Below are positions 20,346 to 32,122 of a stretch of 64,000 nucleotides of DNA, one piece after another. The stretch lies in assembly GCF_040802235.1 (NCBI RefSeq), contig NC_133167.1, positions 48,104,001 to 48,168,000 on the forward strand, read 5' to 3'. How positions within the stretch are numbered: position 1 is the first letter of the stretch; the number at the start of each line of letters is the position of its first letter. Origin of the DNA: Manis javanica (lineage: Eukaryota; Chordata; Mammalia; Pholidota; Manidae). Both the position numbers and the translations under genes were made by a program. Below the pieces are notes generated by a model. It saw only the letters and a program-made list of their open reading frames with translations, had not been told where the DNA came from and did not search any database.

Positions 20346-20690
20346 AATAATAGTTTGGGATAAAAGCACAGATGCCAATTTTTCTTTTTATGACCTCTCC
20401 TCTCCTTTATCAAATAGCTTCAAATATATCTGAAAATCGGTATACCATAAATTCCATGCATCTTGGTGGAAGAAAATTTCCATCCTCAAATTCTAATCTC
20501 TAAAGTATCCTGCCAATGACCTATGCAGCTCTTTGGGGATCCTTAAATAGAGGAAGAGATAGGGAGTGATTTGTAATTTTGAAAAAAATGAAAGTCTTAG
20601 AAATGGTTATAAAATTTATAGGGAATGAAGATAAATTAGAGAAATGTTACAATGCAAACATGAAAGCAGCTAGCACAGCACAATGATGAT

Positions 20691-20775
20691 GAAAGAAAGA
20701 AGGGAGGGAGAGAGGGAGGGAAGAAAGGGGAAGGGTAAAGAAAAGGAAAAAAAAAAGAGAACAGAAAAGAAAGAA
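20691..20775. repeat. Polypurine (GA-rich) low-complexity tract
   Basis: A nearly uninterrupted A/G run on the plus strand (GAAA, GGGA and GAGA motifs). Confidence 0.8.
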
Positions 20776-21134
20776 AATTGAAGAGTTGTGGAAAAGACAT
20801 TTTAGGACTTGGAGACCTTATGAACCAAAGTGGAAGCAAAACACCCCGCAAATGGTCATGTCACTTGCTTTTCCCCATGGGATATTGTTCCTCTAGTAAT
20901 ATAGAAACTAACCCCAAAGGGGGTCAGGTGCACAGAACAAGACTTCTGCTTCCACAATTTGTTCTTCATTCTGAGGAGCTGATCTACAAGTAAAGATTGT
21001 TTTAGAGTCCATTGTTACGAAATTGTTTCATCACCTGCCAGTTATTAGCAAACATCAGAAATATTTGGTGATTTGAGCAGGCAGCAGACAAGCAGGAGCT
21101 CTGAGAACTATTCCATCTCTGCAGACATTACTAG

Positions 21135-21293
<159 letters not shown>

Positions 21294-24200
21294 TGATTGA
21301 CTGCCTGTGATGCGACATGCCAGTCACTTCCCACCCCTGTCTGTTGTGTGTTGCTGTAGACAACTTACACATTTGCCTTTCTTCTGTGTGTGTATGGGTT
21401 GAGAGGACAAGTTGTGGCAGTCTGTGTTTTCATCCAAAAAGGAGTCTTTCTTCCCTGTGATTGGTGAAACTTTCTTTGCTGTCTGTTATCAAATCGTTTT
21501 TTAACTTTGATAAATTTATCGACTTTGTTTTATGTAGATTTCCTTTTCAATGTTTTGTCTACAACACTTACACAGATGTCAATGAATTTGTACATATATT
21601 TTAGCTTTTATCCTATTATACTGTTGTATTTGTGGCTGTTTAGTTTTATTTTTATTTAGCTCTGAGCATTATTGTGTGACAGTGTGAATATCAATGTCCT
21701 TATAAATCTTGATATACCAAGTCATTTGGATTGAACATGGCAGCTAGTCCTCTTTCTTAGGCCATAAGGACAAATCGAATGACCAGATAATCTAGATATT
21801 TACCAAAAACTGTAGATTAATAAGGCAATGTTTAAATAAATGACTTTTCTCTCTCATACCAAAAATATCAGAAATGTTCTCAGAAAGGGAATGTAAGTGT
21901 TCATGCATGGTAAATGAAATCTCTTATTATCACTGGAGGAAAAAAGACAAGAAATAAAGGCATAAGCTAAAGTATCATTTAATCCTTTACAGTAACAACA
22001 TGTTGCTCTGATGTTCATTTGGGTATGTGGTTGTAAATGGGGAATTTAGTATGGGGAAAAATCACTACACATAAATGCTTATCTATAACTCACCCAATAG
22101 GAATTCAATACATTGACTTAATTTGTAAAGCTTTCTTATTGTTACTATTAAGTATGATAGATGTTAAATAGAATAATGTCATCCTGGAGTGGTTTCTCTC
22201 TGCTTCCCAGATTTAATCACTGCATTCATAAAACTCTTTGAAATAGTAAATTATAAAACTAGGCATGATACCTTTGTGGGAACTGTCCATTACTGATTAA
22301 CAAATTACATATTCATCAATTATTTAAAAGGTCAAGCTATTTAAAAAACATAACCAAGCAGAATAATTGCATTTTTTTCTAGTGGGAGACCTGGTGCTTT
22401 TTAGTATTTTGGTCTCACTTAAATATGCACAGGATGTGATTTATGAATGTATGAAATATCTACAAACACAATAAATGAGAGGCTTCTCTCAAGGGAATCT
22501 CAAGTGTTACTTAGAATTTCTGTGTCTTAATTTAAAATGTTAAATATACCTTCATAAATAAATGTATACAGTTCAAACACTTTTTTGGGTATAAAAGATG
22601 TAGAAAAAATAAGACAATGAATTAATACATAAATAAATAACATAAGCTTACGAAGATAAAGTACCATCCTATTTATTAAAGCTATTCCAAAAATATTACA
22701 TTTACCAATATTTACAGTTTAAAATATTGTATGCAGAAAGGAGATAATTTAGCTAATTGGCAGAACATTGCACTAATATAATGTTTTCCAAGGACATGTA
22801 CCTTGCGTTAACATTGTTCTCAGTTACACAGAGAAGTGTTGTATTCTTTGTTTTTTTATTTTCTTTTTTTCCTAATCATCATTATTTTACCCTAAACTCC
22901 TTTAACCCTCAATAAAAGCAGACTTCTGGTATAAACTTCCAGAACGGAAACAAGATACAATCTTTGTGCCTTTACCTTATCAACTCTTTGCTCATCTCTC
23001 ACCTGATGGGGTGTTCTTCATTCTTCAAAATATAGCGACCTGAGAAAGCCCCATTGCTTATGGGCCATTAGTTTCCTTGCTGACCAGCAGAAGTTCTGGC
23101 ACACAGCCATATGATAGATGAGCTGTCAGGGCTGGGAATTAGAGGTTGGGCTCTGAGTCTCTCTTCTGACTGGTTGTAATATTCACCTATTCTTCTACTC
23201 TAGAACTTGAGGGATGAACATGGCTCTGAAGAACCTTGCTGAGCATTCCTATAACGGCACTGAACTAAAGTCAGTAGATAGCATTGAAGATCCTCTTTTC
23301 ACCAGGCTCTTGACTGAGATGTCTCTTTACTGTCCTTTGCTCAGTAACCCAAGGCAATGGGGAAAGACATTTAAACATACTGACTCTAAGAGTGAATTTT
23401 CATAGGCCAGCTAGGGTAGGGAACACCCAGCATTATCAAATAAATGATCACCCTAGTTACTTTTTGAACAGTTTCTCCACCATTAGGATTTTTTAATTCA
23501 GTAATTATTAAAACTCAGAATGTTTAATAGGAGATATTAGATAATCGAACTCTTACTAGAAATCAGAGAAAACCATGTGATATATTTAAAACAAACAAAA
23601 GCAATCACTAACCCTGTAAAGAATTCTAATGGTGCTCATAAACTGAGGACTCTCGCTTCAGGAAGGCTCTGCCATTTCAGCCACCTTAAGGGACATCACG
23701 GCTTGTTCAGAAGGAACTGTATTTCTTTCAGATCGTTTGTTCATATCCTTCTTTTCAATCCAATGTTTTCACTTACCACTTCATGTCATGGCTGGTTGGA
23801 GCTTTCTAAGGAGTGTTGCAAGAGTAATAGCAGAAGTAATGGACATTGCTCCAGCAGAGATGTGGAGGTGGCCAAAAGTGACTGACCCCACCCCCAGTAG
23901 CCTAGGCCAATGATGACTACATCCCTCCAGAGAATCTAGACACAGTAGTTACTGACTGACACACAGAGGAGCCTAGGGCCAGTAGTGACCACCAACCATC
24001 AGCATTTGTGTATAAACAAAGGTCACCATAACATCTGTTTGGTGTTTCAGTCTGTTTTGGCTTCAAGTAACTACAGCAGATGCAAGATTGGTATGAATAT
24101 ATAACCTCATCTGACTAGAAGTTCAAAATATGTAAGAGAAAATGGGACACTCAGGAAAAATGTATGCGTTCTAAAGTATTTAGAGTTTGCTCCACACCAC

Positions 24201-26126
24201 ATAATATCCTCTGAAACTCAGAAAGATGGAAAACAGATGATTTTCTTTCTGAATTCACCCTGTTATAAATGGACTAGACCTGGGGCAACACACTTCCTTG
24301 GAATCTTATTGCAATACATATTTTTTGGCATTTGTCTTAATGCAAATATTTGGGAATTAGACTGAATTTCTGAGTCTGCCATGAGAAAGCTGTTTGCTTA
24401 GCTTTAAAAGTAAAACTATAAAAGTCATGTATTGAACTTGGAGCACATCACTTTTTTTTTTTTTTCCTGTAGTAAAGTAGAAAGCCATGTGCTCAGGAAG
24501 TATGAGCATTTTTAGACAGTAGATGATGTTCAGATGATTCCTCCAGGTCTGGCTGAGAACAAACCTGCCTCTAAAGTGGTCCCCCTTCTGTGGAGGATGG
24601 TGTGCCATCCACAGTCTTGCCACCTCAGGAGGGGAGGTAGCCTGTCCTTGTGAACTCATGCTCACACCCACACACTCATTCACTAATGCACACACTTCAC
24701 ACTTTCTAAATAACAGATCTCTGTGGAATCAGGGAAGCACAGTTAGCAGTGGTGATCTAGGCCCTGAACTGAAATTTTACCCTTTCCCAGAGGCTTGTTT
24801 ATCATCCTAAATTGGATTATCATGAATAATCCTTGGTTTGGGTAGGAATAGGCCAGTTCTAATTTTCTTTAACATACACACTTTGAAGTCTGATGGGTCC
24901 ACATTTCTTTAGAAATGTAAAAACTGCCTCCAAAGCCATTGTCTCCTGTTCCTCAGGCCTCGTGTGGCATGAGAATGGCCTCCTCAGCAGCCAGGACATG
25001 CCTCACCCAGGCATGTCCCTTCTGCATACTTAAAGGCTGTTATCCAGGCAAACAAGCCCAGTGCCTTTCAACTTGTCCCTTCAGGATTATTCTTCAACTG
25101 CTCTTTTGGCAGCCCTCTGGATTATCTCCAAGCTAACATCCCCCTTCAGCTTGATGACCTACCGGGGGCTGCGGGTGGGGGTAACGAGGGTCTGTCCCAG
25201 CTGCCTGACAGCAAAAGGCCTTCTCTTTTCCTTTGGGCTCCAGAGTTATATCTGCACACCAGCCTCTGGCCAGTTTTCCTAGACAATGAAGGAACATGTT
25301 AGAGTGTCCAAAGTTGCAGTGTGTTTCTGGACATGCCTGGATGTCAAAATTATTCTTTAGGTATGTTAAGATAAAAGGAAAATAAATCATCCAAAGACAG
25401 GGATTAGGGATCAGTACATATGAAAGACAAAGGGTTAGGATTTAGGTGGATTCCTTGACCAGGGCCGTGGCCAGTTCAGAGCGCACCGCCTATGCCCAGC
25501 ACAGTGTGCGACTCCTTGATCCTTGGCTGACTTATTAAATCTCTCAATAAATGTCTCTATATATAAATGGAAACATGTTTTTCACACACGGTCTAGTTTT
25601 TTCCCCTGCCTTAGTCCTTGATACCTCCAGAGCAGTGGGATATTTTAATTTGTCTCACAATCTCAGTAACGCTTCACCTTAAAGCTCTGAGAAGAACACT
25701 GCTTTTTCTCAGGGTCTGTGATTTCTGGGCTTTTATTTAACTTTTTCAAATCATCAGGACATTTGCACATAAAACTTGTAGGTGCCTGGAGAGCAATGTG
25801 GAAGGCTAAAGACAAAGGAAGAATCAGGATATTAACATAGAGACTCAAACGAGGACATAGGGAGGAATTCTAGTTTCAGCAGCTCAGTGCCAGCTCACAT
25901 CTCTGAATAATATAACCTTAAAGAGTATGTCCTTATTTAATTTCACCTTCAATTTATAGGATCAAGTAGAAAAACAAAAACAAATCCTGAGAGGGGAGAA
26001 ACTTCAACAGTATTTTCTCTTCAGAGTATCATGGACGGACATGACATGTTTCGCCAAGGCTCTCTGTGCTTTCTTCCAGCCCTAAGTTCGGTAGATCTAG
26101 AACATGTGTATTATGAGGTTTCATCT

Positions 26127-26489
26127 TGTCGCGACCCTTCAAGGACTGAAGCAACACGCCCAAGGTCTTGATTCTTCTCTAGGCTTTATTGTCTAATCTC
26201 TCACGGTGGTTACAGCAGTTGTTGGGAAGCTTTTTTTTCCCTCCCGGCGGGCTCCCTTATATTCAGTCACCCAACCAATCCGGGACAGTATCATGCGTGA
26301 CCTTTAAGCGGATAGGTGTCACGCGCCACTCTAAGCGGGCAGCACGAGCTGTGCACGGGTACGGAAGTCTGCTGGGCCAATCCCCAACAGGGAAGAGGGG
26401 AAAGGGTGGTGAGCAGGAAGCAGGCGCCATCTTTAGGTCGTTGTCCAGCTAGAGTGGGGCTCGCCTCAGCTGTAGGCCGGGCCCCCACA
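26127..26489 (-). repeat. 3' LTR of the provirus
   Basis: It reads TGTGGGGGCC at its 5' edge (26489 on the minus strand) and ends CGCGACA at 26127. It carries an AATAAA on the minus strand near 26186-26191 in the expected R region. It is about 97% identical to the copy at 32123-32486; differences cluster near the 5' edge. Confidence 0.92.
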
Positions 26490-26500
26490 TCTCCCCCTTT
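26490..26500 (-). promoter_or_regulatory. Polypurine tract of the provirus
   Basis: The minus-strand text AAAGGGGGAGA directly abuts the TG of the 3' LTR. This is where plus-strand DNA synthesis would be primed in a retrovirus. Confidence 0.85.
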
Positions 26501-26652
26501 ATTGTTTTATAACCAAAGTGCTGTCGGGATCATGCCTGTCTTAGGTCGTCCGGAGTCTGCGGCATTCTTACCCGTCCTCAGGCAACAGACAGCTTAGGTC
26601 TGCGCCCTGTCTTAGGTTGATATGCGCAGCTCCCAATCTTACCCGTCCTTGA

Positions 26653-26991
26653 CTACTGATCCAGCATATTAAGCCATACTCTAGGGGAGATGCCTTCCTC
26701 TAGCGCTGCCATGGCCTGCAACAGGACCTTCCGTTCTCCCCGTTGCTGTTTTTGTATGGAACAGACTTTCCTCCCAACCAGGAGGAGGCCCACAATTAGC
26801 AATATTCCTATGACACCTACACCTGACCAGGCTTTGGTGGCGTTTAACACAGCTTTAGGTATTTGAGCTACGGAGAGCATCTCTACCTTCTTGGAGCTAA
26901 CATTCAAAATTTCTAACCGTAGCTGAGTGGTGAGCTCGTCAAGCTCACTGGACCAATTGGTGGTTAACATCTTGCCTAACTGTCTGGACAA
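26653..26991 (-). pseudogene. ERV env remnant: transmembrane subunit, C-terminal part
   Basis: A 112-codon open frame ends about 160 bp before the 3' LTR. It begins within the ectodomain, has an N-glycosylation-type NWSS near residue 12 and another NVSS near residue 30, and a hydrophobic membrane span at about residues 57-77 followed by a basic, Cys-containing cytoplasmic tail. The layout (ectodomain, one membrane span, short tail, polypurine tract, LTR) is that of a retroviral TM subunit. Most of env upstream, including the surface subunit, is absent. It is not a functional envelope. Confidence 0.75.
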
Positions 26992-27152
26992 GTTGGCAGC
27001 TTTAGAATAATTATGAAAAGGAATACCAGTAATACACCCTCATATACGCAGCCCACAGACAAAACCTCCCCCAAGAGGTCCAATTGTTCTTGAAGAAGGT
27101 TCAGTGGCCTGGGACAGACCATTCAGCATCTCTGCCGTAGGAATGGTGATAG

Positions 27153-27548
27153 TCAGCGTGGCGGTGGCTGCAGCTGCAGCTCGGCTCTGCCGTCGCCTGC
27201 TGTAGGATCCACAGCAGGAGCAGAAGCAGTGCGATCATCTTGTACCTCTGCTCCGGGGTTTTCCACTCTGCGTATCAGACGTTCAGTCACCCAAACGGGG
27301 TTCTGCTGGTCCTGTGGAAAAACACAAACTGAGCCTCGGATCCAGATTATCACTGGGTCCAGGCCTTTCCATGTTCCTTCCAACACATCCTTCCACAAAA
27401 CTTTAGGCATGTGTTTTGGATTGGATTGTTGGCCGTGCCACTCTGCTGCACTGCGGCCATTTTTGTCCAGTGTTCTAAAGTCTTCTCCTATTCCCCCTTT
27501 TTGTTTATATAAGGCATTCTTGAGGGTGAGGTGGGTGCGTTCCACCAT
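27153..27548 (-). pseudogene. ERV pol remnant: integrase C-terminus running into the env start region
   Basis: A 131-codon open frame. The first ~95 residues resemble the end of betaretroviral integrase: a basic helix followed by the DNA-binding fold with the run of Trp, Val and Ile around 'GLDPVIIWIRG' and 'VCVFPQDQQNPVWV'. The remainder is Ala/Pro-rich and probably corresponds to the start of env in another frame. The catalytic core of integrase is missing, because the preceding sequence jumps directly from the RT active-site region. Confidence 0.75.
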
Positions 27549-27604
27549 ACCCTGACCCTGAGTGTTGTCTCTAGCTCCCTGCTGCTCTCATGACACAAAA
27601 GGAT

Positions 27605-27932
27605 GTCATCCATATAATGATAGATGATTATCAGGGGAAACTGTTTCCTGACAGTTTGTAAGCGGGATGGAGAAGAAACAGTCTTTGATATCTATCACTA
27701 TTGAATTCCATCCTCTGGGCAGGGCCACAGGGAGAGGAAGGCCTAATTGTACAGGTCCCATAAACTCCATCTGTCTGTTCACTGCCCTGAGATTATGGAG
27801 TAATCTCCACTTGCCAGACTTTTTCCTAATTACAAAAATAGGTGTGTTCGAGGTACTAAAGTGTGGGCTGCTTCCTTCTTTTCTTTGGTGAGGGGCCACT
27901 GAGGTACCCACATGGGCCTTTTTGACTGCCAT
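27605..27932 (-). pseudogene. ERV pol remnant: N-terminal reverse transcriptase, frameshifted
   Basis: A 108-codon open frame carries RT fingers/palm blocks: '[15 protein letters not shown]' and motif A '[13 protein letters not shown]' with its catalytic Asp. The frame ends at 27606. The second catalytic motif (Tyr-Met-Asp-Asp) is encoded at 27605-27616 but in the next frame, so a one-base shift separates the two halves of the active site. Everything after it, including thumb and RNase H, is deleted. It is inactive. Confidence 0.82.
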
Positions 27933-27939
27933 GTTATTT

Positions 27940-28509
27940 CTATAGGCTGTTTTCTCTCAGTGGCCCTGAAGAAAAACCCAATCCTGGTCCTCTGGGCCCT
28001 TTGGGCGGTCTCCCTGCTAAAAGGATTGGTTGTTCTTTCCCTTGGAGATCCTTCCCTAGTCCTCTAGTGTCCGCGTACCCCTGTTTTTTCATTATGGCAT
28101 TAGACTGCTCACTGTAAAAAGTCTCTGTGGTTAGTTTAACTCTGCTATTAAACCTGTTCTCTAGCTCGTCCCCCGAAAGTTCCCCATCTTCATCCTCATC
28201 AGATGGCAGTCCCTGTTCAGATCCCCCTTCCGATGCCTTTGCGAAGGCACGCTCTTCTTGTACTTCCTCTAATATTTCCTCCCCCTCTTGGATGGCCTCT
28301 CGGCAGCTTGGCTTCTGTCCCTTCAGGCAATTTTTTACTCGACCCCAAATAGGGATTGTCCCTGGTGGAAGGGGCTCCCTCTTGTCTGCCCGGCGTAGGT
28401 CATCCCCCAGCCTGTCCCATAAAGGGCTGGTGATCTTTCCTTCATCTAAGAACCATGGGGCATGATTCTCTATAGTGATCAGGAATGCCCTGGCAGTCTT
28501 CGTTTTCAA
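27940..28509 (-). pseudogene. ERV gag matrix start fused to protease G-patch by deletion
   Basis: A 189-codon open frame. Residues 1 to about 115 resemble a betaretroviral matrix domain followed by an acidic linker. From about residue 140 the text 'GYADTRGLGKDLQGKEQPI' and a later Gly-rich run resemble the G-patch found at the C-terminus of betaretroviral protease. Capsid, nucleocapsid and the protease catalytic part are missing between them, so an internal deletion joined the two in frame. Just upstream (28566-28568 on the minus strand) is an ATG-Gly start of the type used for myristoylation. That frame meets a stop after nine codons. Confidence 0.72.
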
Positions 28510-28625
28510 AGGGGTTCCATTAGCTCTAAGGAGCGCTTTCAGAGGTTCCTAGAGGCCTCCGTCCCCATCCTCTCTCTAAAGGGGCAAGTATCCTCGTTAT
28601 GATTTAGATGGACTACGTCACTAAT

Positions 28626-28653
28626 TCCGCGAACCTTTTGATTTCGTCGCCAC
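28626..28653 (-). repeat. 28-bp minisatellite unit, left of the insertion
   Basis: One 28-bp unit containing 'gcgaacctttt' and 'atttcgtcgccac' precedes the interrupted unit at 28654. Further units resume at 31762. The array lies in the proviral leader. Confidence 0.8.
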
Positions 28654-28680
28654 TCTGCGAACCTTTTTTTTTTTTTTTTT

Positions 28681-29276
28681 AAATTTGTAAAATTTTGTTT
28701 AATATTTTATACTTAAACATTCATCTAAATACATTCTTACTACCAAAGTAAATTAATTTGTTGTAAAATTTTAATATTTTCTCAAACTACATCATATATT
28801 ATCTATATCTATGTATAGTCTGTGATAACTTAAAGATTGAAAGATTGTACAAATATACTATTACCTTTCACTCAGATTTATCAACTGTTGATATTCTGCC
28901 ACTTTTTCCACTTACTTTCCTGCTTCCCCTCTTTCACACACAAAATTTTTTTGTTATTTTATAAAAATAAATATTTTGATCTATTACTCATAAATTACAT
29001 TTCAGTAGCATTTCCTAAGACCAAGGACATTTTCTTATATAAACAGGGCACAAATATTAAATTCATGATGGTTAACATCACTACAATTATATTATCTAAT
29101 ATAAGTTCAGTCAAATTTTAGTAATTGTATTAATATTATGTACTTTATAATAATTTTTTAACAGTGATTCAGGATCCAGTATGTGATCATGCATTGCATT
29201 TAGTTGTCATTATGTCTCTTTATTCTCCTTTAATTTGGGAAGTTCCTCCAGCCTTTTGTCTTTCATCATACTGACA
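28681..29276 (-). repeat. Second-step transduced segment (old L1M 3' end)
   Basis: This segment lies between two A-tracts and is absent from the copy at 52821-61561. Read on the minus strand it resembles the 3' end of an ancient L1M element, with 'aacagttgataaatctgagt', 'caatctttcaatctttaag' and AT-rich text. It is best read as the flank of an earlier insertion site, carried along when transcription passed the internal poly(A). Confidence 0.65.
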
Positions 29277-29289
29277 TTTTTTTTTTTTT

Positions 29290-31090
29290 GAGAGGGCATC
29301 TCTCATATTTATTGATCAAATGGTTGTTAACAACAATAAAATTCAGTATAGGGGGGTCAACGCTCAATGTACAATCATTAATCCATCTCAAGCCTAATTC
29401 TCGTCAGTCTCCAATCTTCTGAAGCATAACGAACAAGTTCTTACATGGTGAACGAATTCTTACATAGTGAATAAATTCTTACATGGTGAACAGTACAAGG
29501 GCAGTCATCACAGAAACTTTCGGTTTTGATCATGCAATATGACCTATAAACAATCAGGTCAAATATGAATATTCGTTTGATTTTTGTACTTGATTTATAT
29601 GTTGATCCCACATTTCTCCTATTATTATTATTATTTTTATTTTTAATAAAATGCTGAAGTGGTAGGTAGATGCAAGATAAAGGTAGAAAACATAGTTTGG
29701 TGCTGTAAGAGGGCAAATGTAGATGATCAGATGATCAGGTGTGTGCCTATGGACTAAGTTTTAATCCAGGCTAGACAAGGGCAGCAAGACATCCACGGAT
29801 GCAGAAGATTTCTCTCAAAGCAGGGGGGGTGAGGTTCTGAGCCTCACCTCTGTTGATCCCCAAATTCTCACCTGATGGCCCCCCTGCGACTGTGCCTGTC
29901 TTAGGTTGTTCCTCCCTTGAGGAATCTTACCCATCTCTGGCTAACCAGTCATCTTCCGGGGCCATACAGGGAAATGTAAAGTTGGTAAGTGTGAGAAGCC
30001 ATATTGTTTGCAAAGGTTAGCTTTTTACTTCTTTGCAGATTTATGCCCTGTGGCTTCTATGCCCAGCACTTGTCTCGAGGTATCTTTACCACCTGGAGGA
30101 ATTATGATACTCGGTAAATTCGATATGAGGCACGAATTCTATTTAAGGGTTGTAATTAGGAAGGAAGAAGAAAAGCTATAGATGTAGCATATGAGGGAAA
30201 CTTGGGAGGATTGATTATTTCTTTGACATATCTTCTTGTATAGTACCTTAAGTATGTATAGGTTTTAAACTACTAACTAATTTGCACACACATATTAACA
30301 TAATAGGAATATGGTGACATAAACAAAGCAAATCTATAATTACCATCCATCTCCAGTGAAGCCAAGAAAACCATTTAGGCACCCTAGGCATTTGTGAAAA
30401 TTTATCTATGATATGATGGATATTGTCCAACTGTACTTGAACCATCAGACAAATTAAAGCAGCCCATTTCTGGGATCTGTTCACATCCCATATGTTCTTT
30501 TAACCATAGATAGTCTATAGTCATGAGATTTTGGAGTGCTACAACTTGCACCCCTCCCAACTCCTGGTTGAGTTCCAACAGTACAGATCCGGTCAAATTC
30601 GTTGTCTCACTGTATGCACATGCCAGCCTAGACATCTCCCTCCTCATTCCTATGGCAAGTCCAGGAGACGGTGGGCTGGATGCAGCCACAACCGCAGCAT
30701 CGTCCGGATCCCTGTGGAGGCTTTTTGATGATCATCCCCCGGCACAAGTCCTCCAGAGAGTGCTGATGCCGGAAGCTCCTCCTCATATCGTATCTTAGTT
30801 CATTTTCTGGGTATCCAAGCAATCCTTGATCTTCTGCATAGAAACAAACAGACCCTTTGCCCACACTTTGACATGCCCTCTATACCACTGTGCAGAACTC
30901 ATTGGAGGTCAGCACACAGCAACTGCTTTTTTGTTTTTTTTTTTAAATTAAGAGAAAGGAATATTATCAGAAAAGAATACCTCCATAGCTGATCATCTGA
31001 CACCCTTTAAGTGATCAACATTAAGGATATTTAAAGCATGCGTTGATCTTTGATTTACCAATAGTTTTATCCTGTTAAGGAGTAATCCCC
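29290..31090 (-). repeat. Transduced ERV env-LTR segment, copy in the nested element
   Basis: This is the reverse complement of 59725-61548; about four substitutions are visible in the last 320 bp. It contains the env transmembrane region, a polypurine tract and an LTR from TGTGGGA (edge at 29612) to its poly(A) site (29290). Within env it lacks 11 bp present in the other copy (near 30450), which shifts the frame. Confidence 0.85.
30248..30689 (-). pseudogene. Transduced ERV env transmembrane fragment, frameshifted
   Basis: Two overlapping frames (30402-30689 and 30248-30484) together match the single 150-codon frame at 60127-60579. The break lies near 30450, where 11 bp are absent compared with the other copy. 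The fragment covers the TM ectodomain and a hydrophobic segment. It lacks a surface subunit and is not functional. Confidence 0.78.
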
Positions 31091-31473
31091 CTTTTCTTTC
31101 TTTCTTTCTTTCTTTTTTTTTTTTTTTTTTTAAATTTTTAATCTACACTTACATGAAGAATACTATGTTTACTATGCTCTCCCCTATATCAGGTCCCCCC
31201 TAACAACCACATTACGGTTACTGTCCATCAGCTTAGCAAAATGTTGTAGAGTCACTACTTGTCCTCTCTGTGTTGTGCAGCCCACCCTCCCCTTGCTCCC
31301 TCCCCCCCATGCATGCTAATCTTAATATCCCCCTTCTTCTTCCCTCCACTTATCCCTCCCTGCCCACCCATCCTCCCCAGTTCCTTTCCCTTTGGTACCT
31401 GTTAGTCCATTTTTGGGTTCTGTAATTCCACTGCTGTTTTGTTCCTTCAGTTTTTCCTTTGTTCCTATACTCC

Positions 31474-31707
31474 TCAGATGAGTGACATCATTTGGTATTT
31501 CTCTTTCTCCGCTTGGCTTATTTCACTGAGCATAATACTCTCCAGCTTCATCCATGTTGCTGCAAATGGTTGGATTTTTCCACTTCTTATGTCTGAGTAG
31601 TATTCCATTGTGTATATGTACCACATTTTCTTTATCCATTCATCTACCGATGGACATTTAGGTTGCTTCCAATTCTTGGCTATTGTAAATAGTGCTGCGA
31701 TAAACAT
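31474..31707 (-). pseudogene. L1 ORF2 C-terminal tail
   Basis: A 77-residue open frame from the very end of L1 ORF2. It matches the same region at 59108-59350 but without the one-base loss seen there. Residues such as '[17 protein letters not shown]' and 'MEYYSDIRSGKIQPF' are typical of mammalian ORF2p ends. The rest of ORF2 was lost by 5' truncation at insertion. Confidence 0.88.
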
Positions 31708-31761
31708 AGGAGTGCATCTGTCTTTCTCAAACTTGATTGCTGCGTTCTTAGGGTAAATTCC

Positions 31762-31830
31762 TCTGCGAACCTTTTTATTTCGTCGCCACTCTGCGAACCT
31801 TTTTATTTCGTCGCCGCTCTGCGAACCTTC
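31762..31830 (-). repeat. 28-bp minisatellite units, right of the insertion
   Basis: Two full units (31762-31789 and 31790-31817) and a partial one (31818-31830) continue the array begun at 28626. The L1 composite inserted inside the second unit, and the target duplication is part of that unit. Confidence 0.82.
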
Positions 31831-32102
31831 ACTGGCGCCTCCTCATTCCATATATTATAATAATGTCACAAACACTAACAGGACACACACACTACACATA
31901 AACACCCACCGCAACTGCCTGCCATCTGCCCTGCCACGTATACTTTCAGTTTGCTCGCCGATCCACTCACCCTCCTTGGTTCCCTCTCCCGGTCTGGCCT
32001 GCTGACCGAACGGCGTCCAGCGACGTTCCTGAAGAGTTACAAGCTCTACTTCATCGGCAGGCGCCAGGGTCAGCGGATCAGGTCGCGATGAGGGTTAGCG
32101 AT

Positions 32103-32120
32103 TCCCGCGTTTCGGCACCA
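32103..32120 (-). promoter_or_regulatory. Proviral primer-binding site, tRNA-Phe type
   Basis: On the minus strand the site reads TGGTGCCGAAACGCGGGA, two bases after the 5' LTR. It matches 17 of 18 bases of the complement of the 3' end of mammalian tRNA-Phe (one C-to-G difference). Most class II ERVs use tRNA-Lys instead, so the primer choice is notable. The match rests on my knowledge of the tRNA-Phe acceptor stem. Confidence 0.82.
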
Positions 32121-32122
32121 CT

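Larger units (their letters stand above)
28669..31760 (-). mobile_element. 5'-truncated L1 with two nested 3' transductions
   Basis: An L1-type insertion on the minus strand with the 16-bp target duplication 'ctctgcgaaccttttt' (28653-28668 and 31761-31776). In transcript order: L1 ORF2 tail and 3' UTR (31760 to about 31130), a poly(A)-derived (AAAG)n/A tract (about 31091-31130), about 1.8 kb of retroviral env-LTR sequence (31090-29290), a poly(A) tract (29289-29277), about 600 bp of further genomic sequence (29276-28681), and a terminal poly(A) (28680-28669). The first L1/ERV junction is the same as at 59688-59725, so both copies derive from one chimeric source. Confidence 0.88.

Noticed and set aside
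28626..31830. CRISPR-like array from the 28-bp units
   Set aside because: Units are directly adjacent without spacers, in a mammalian provirus; this is a minisatellite.
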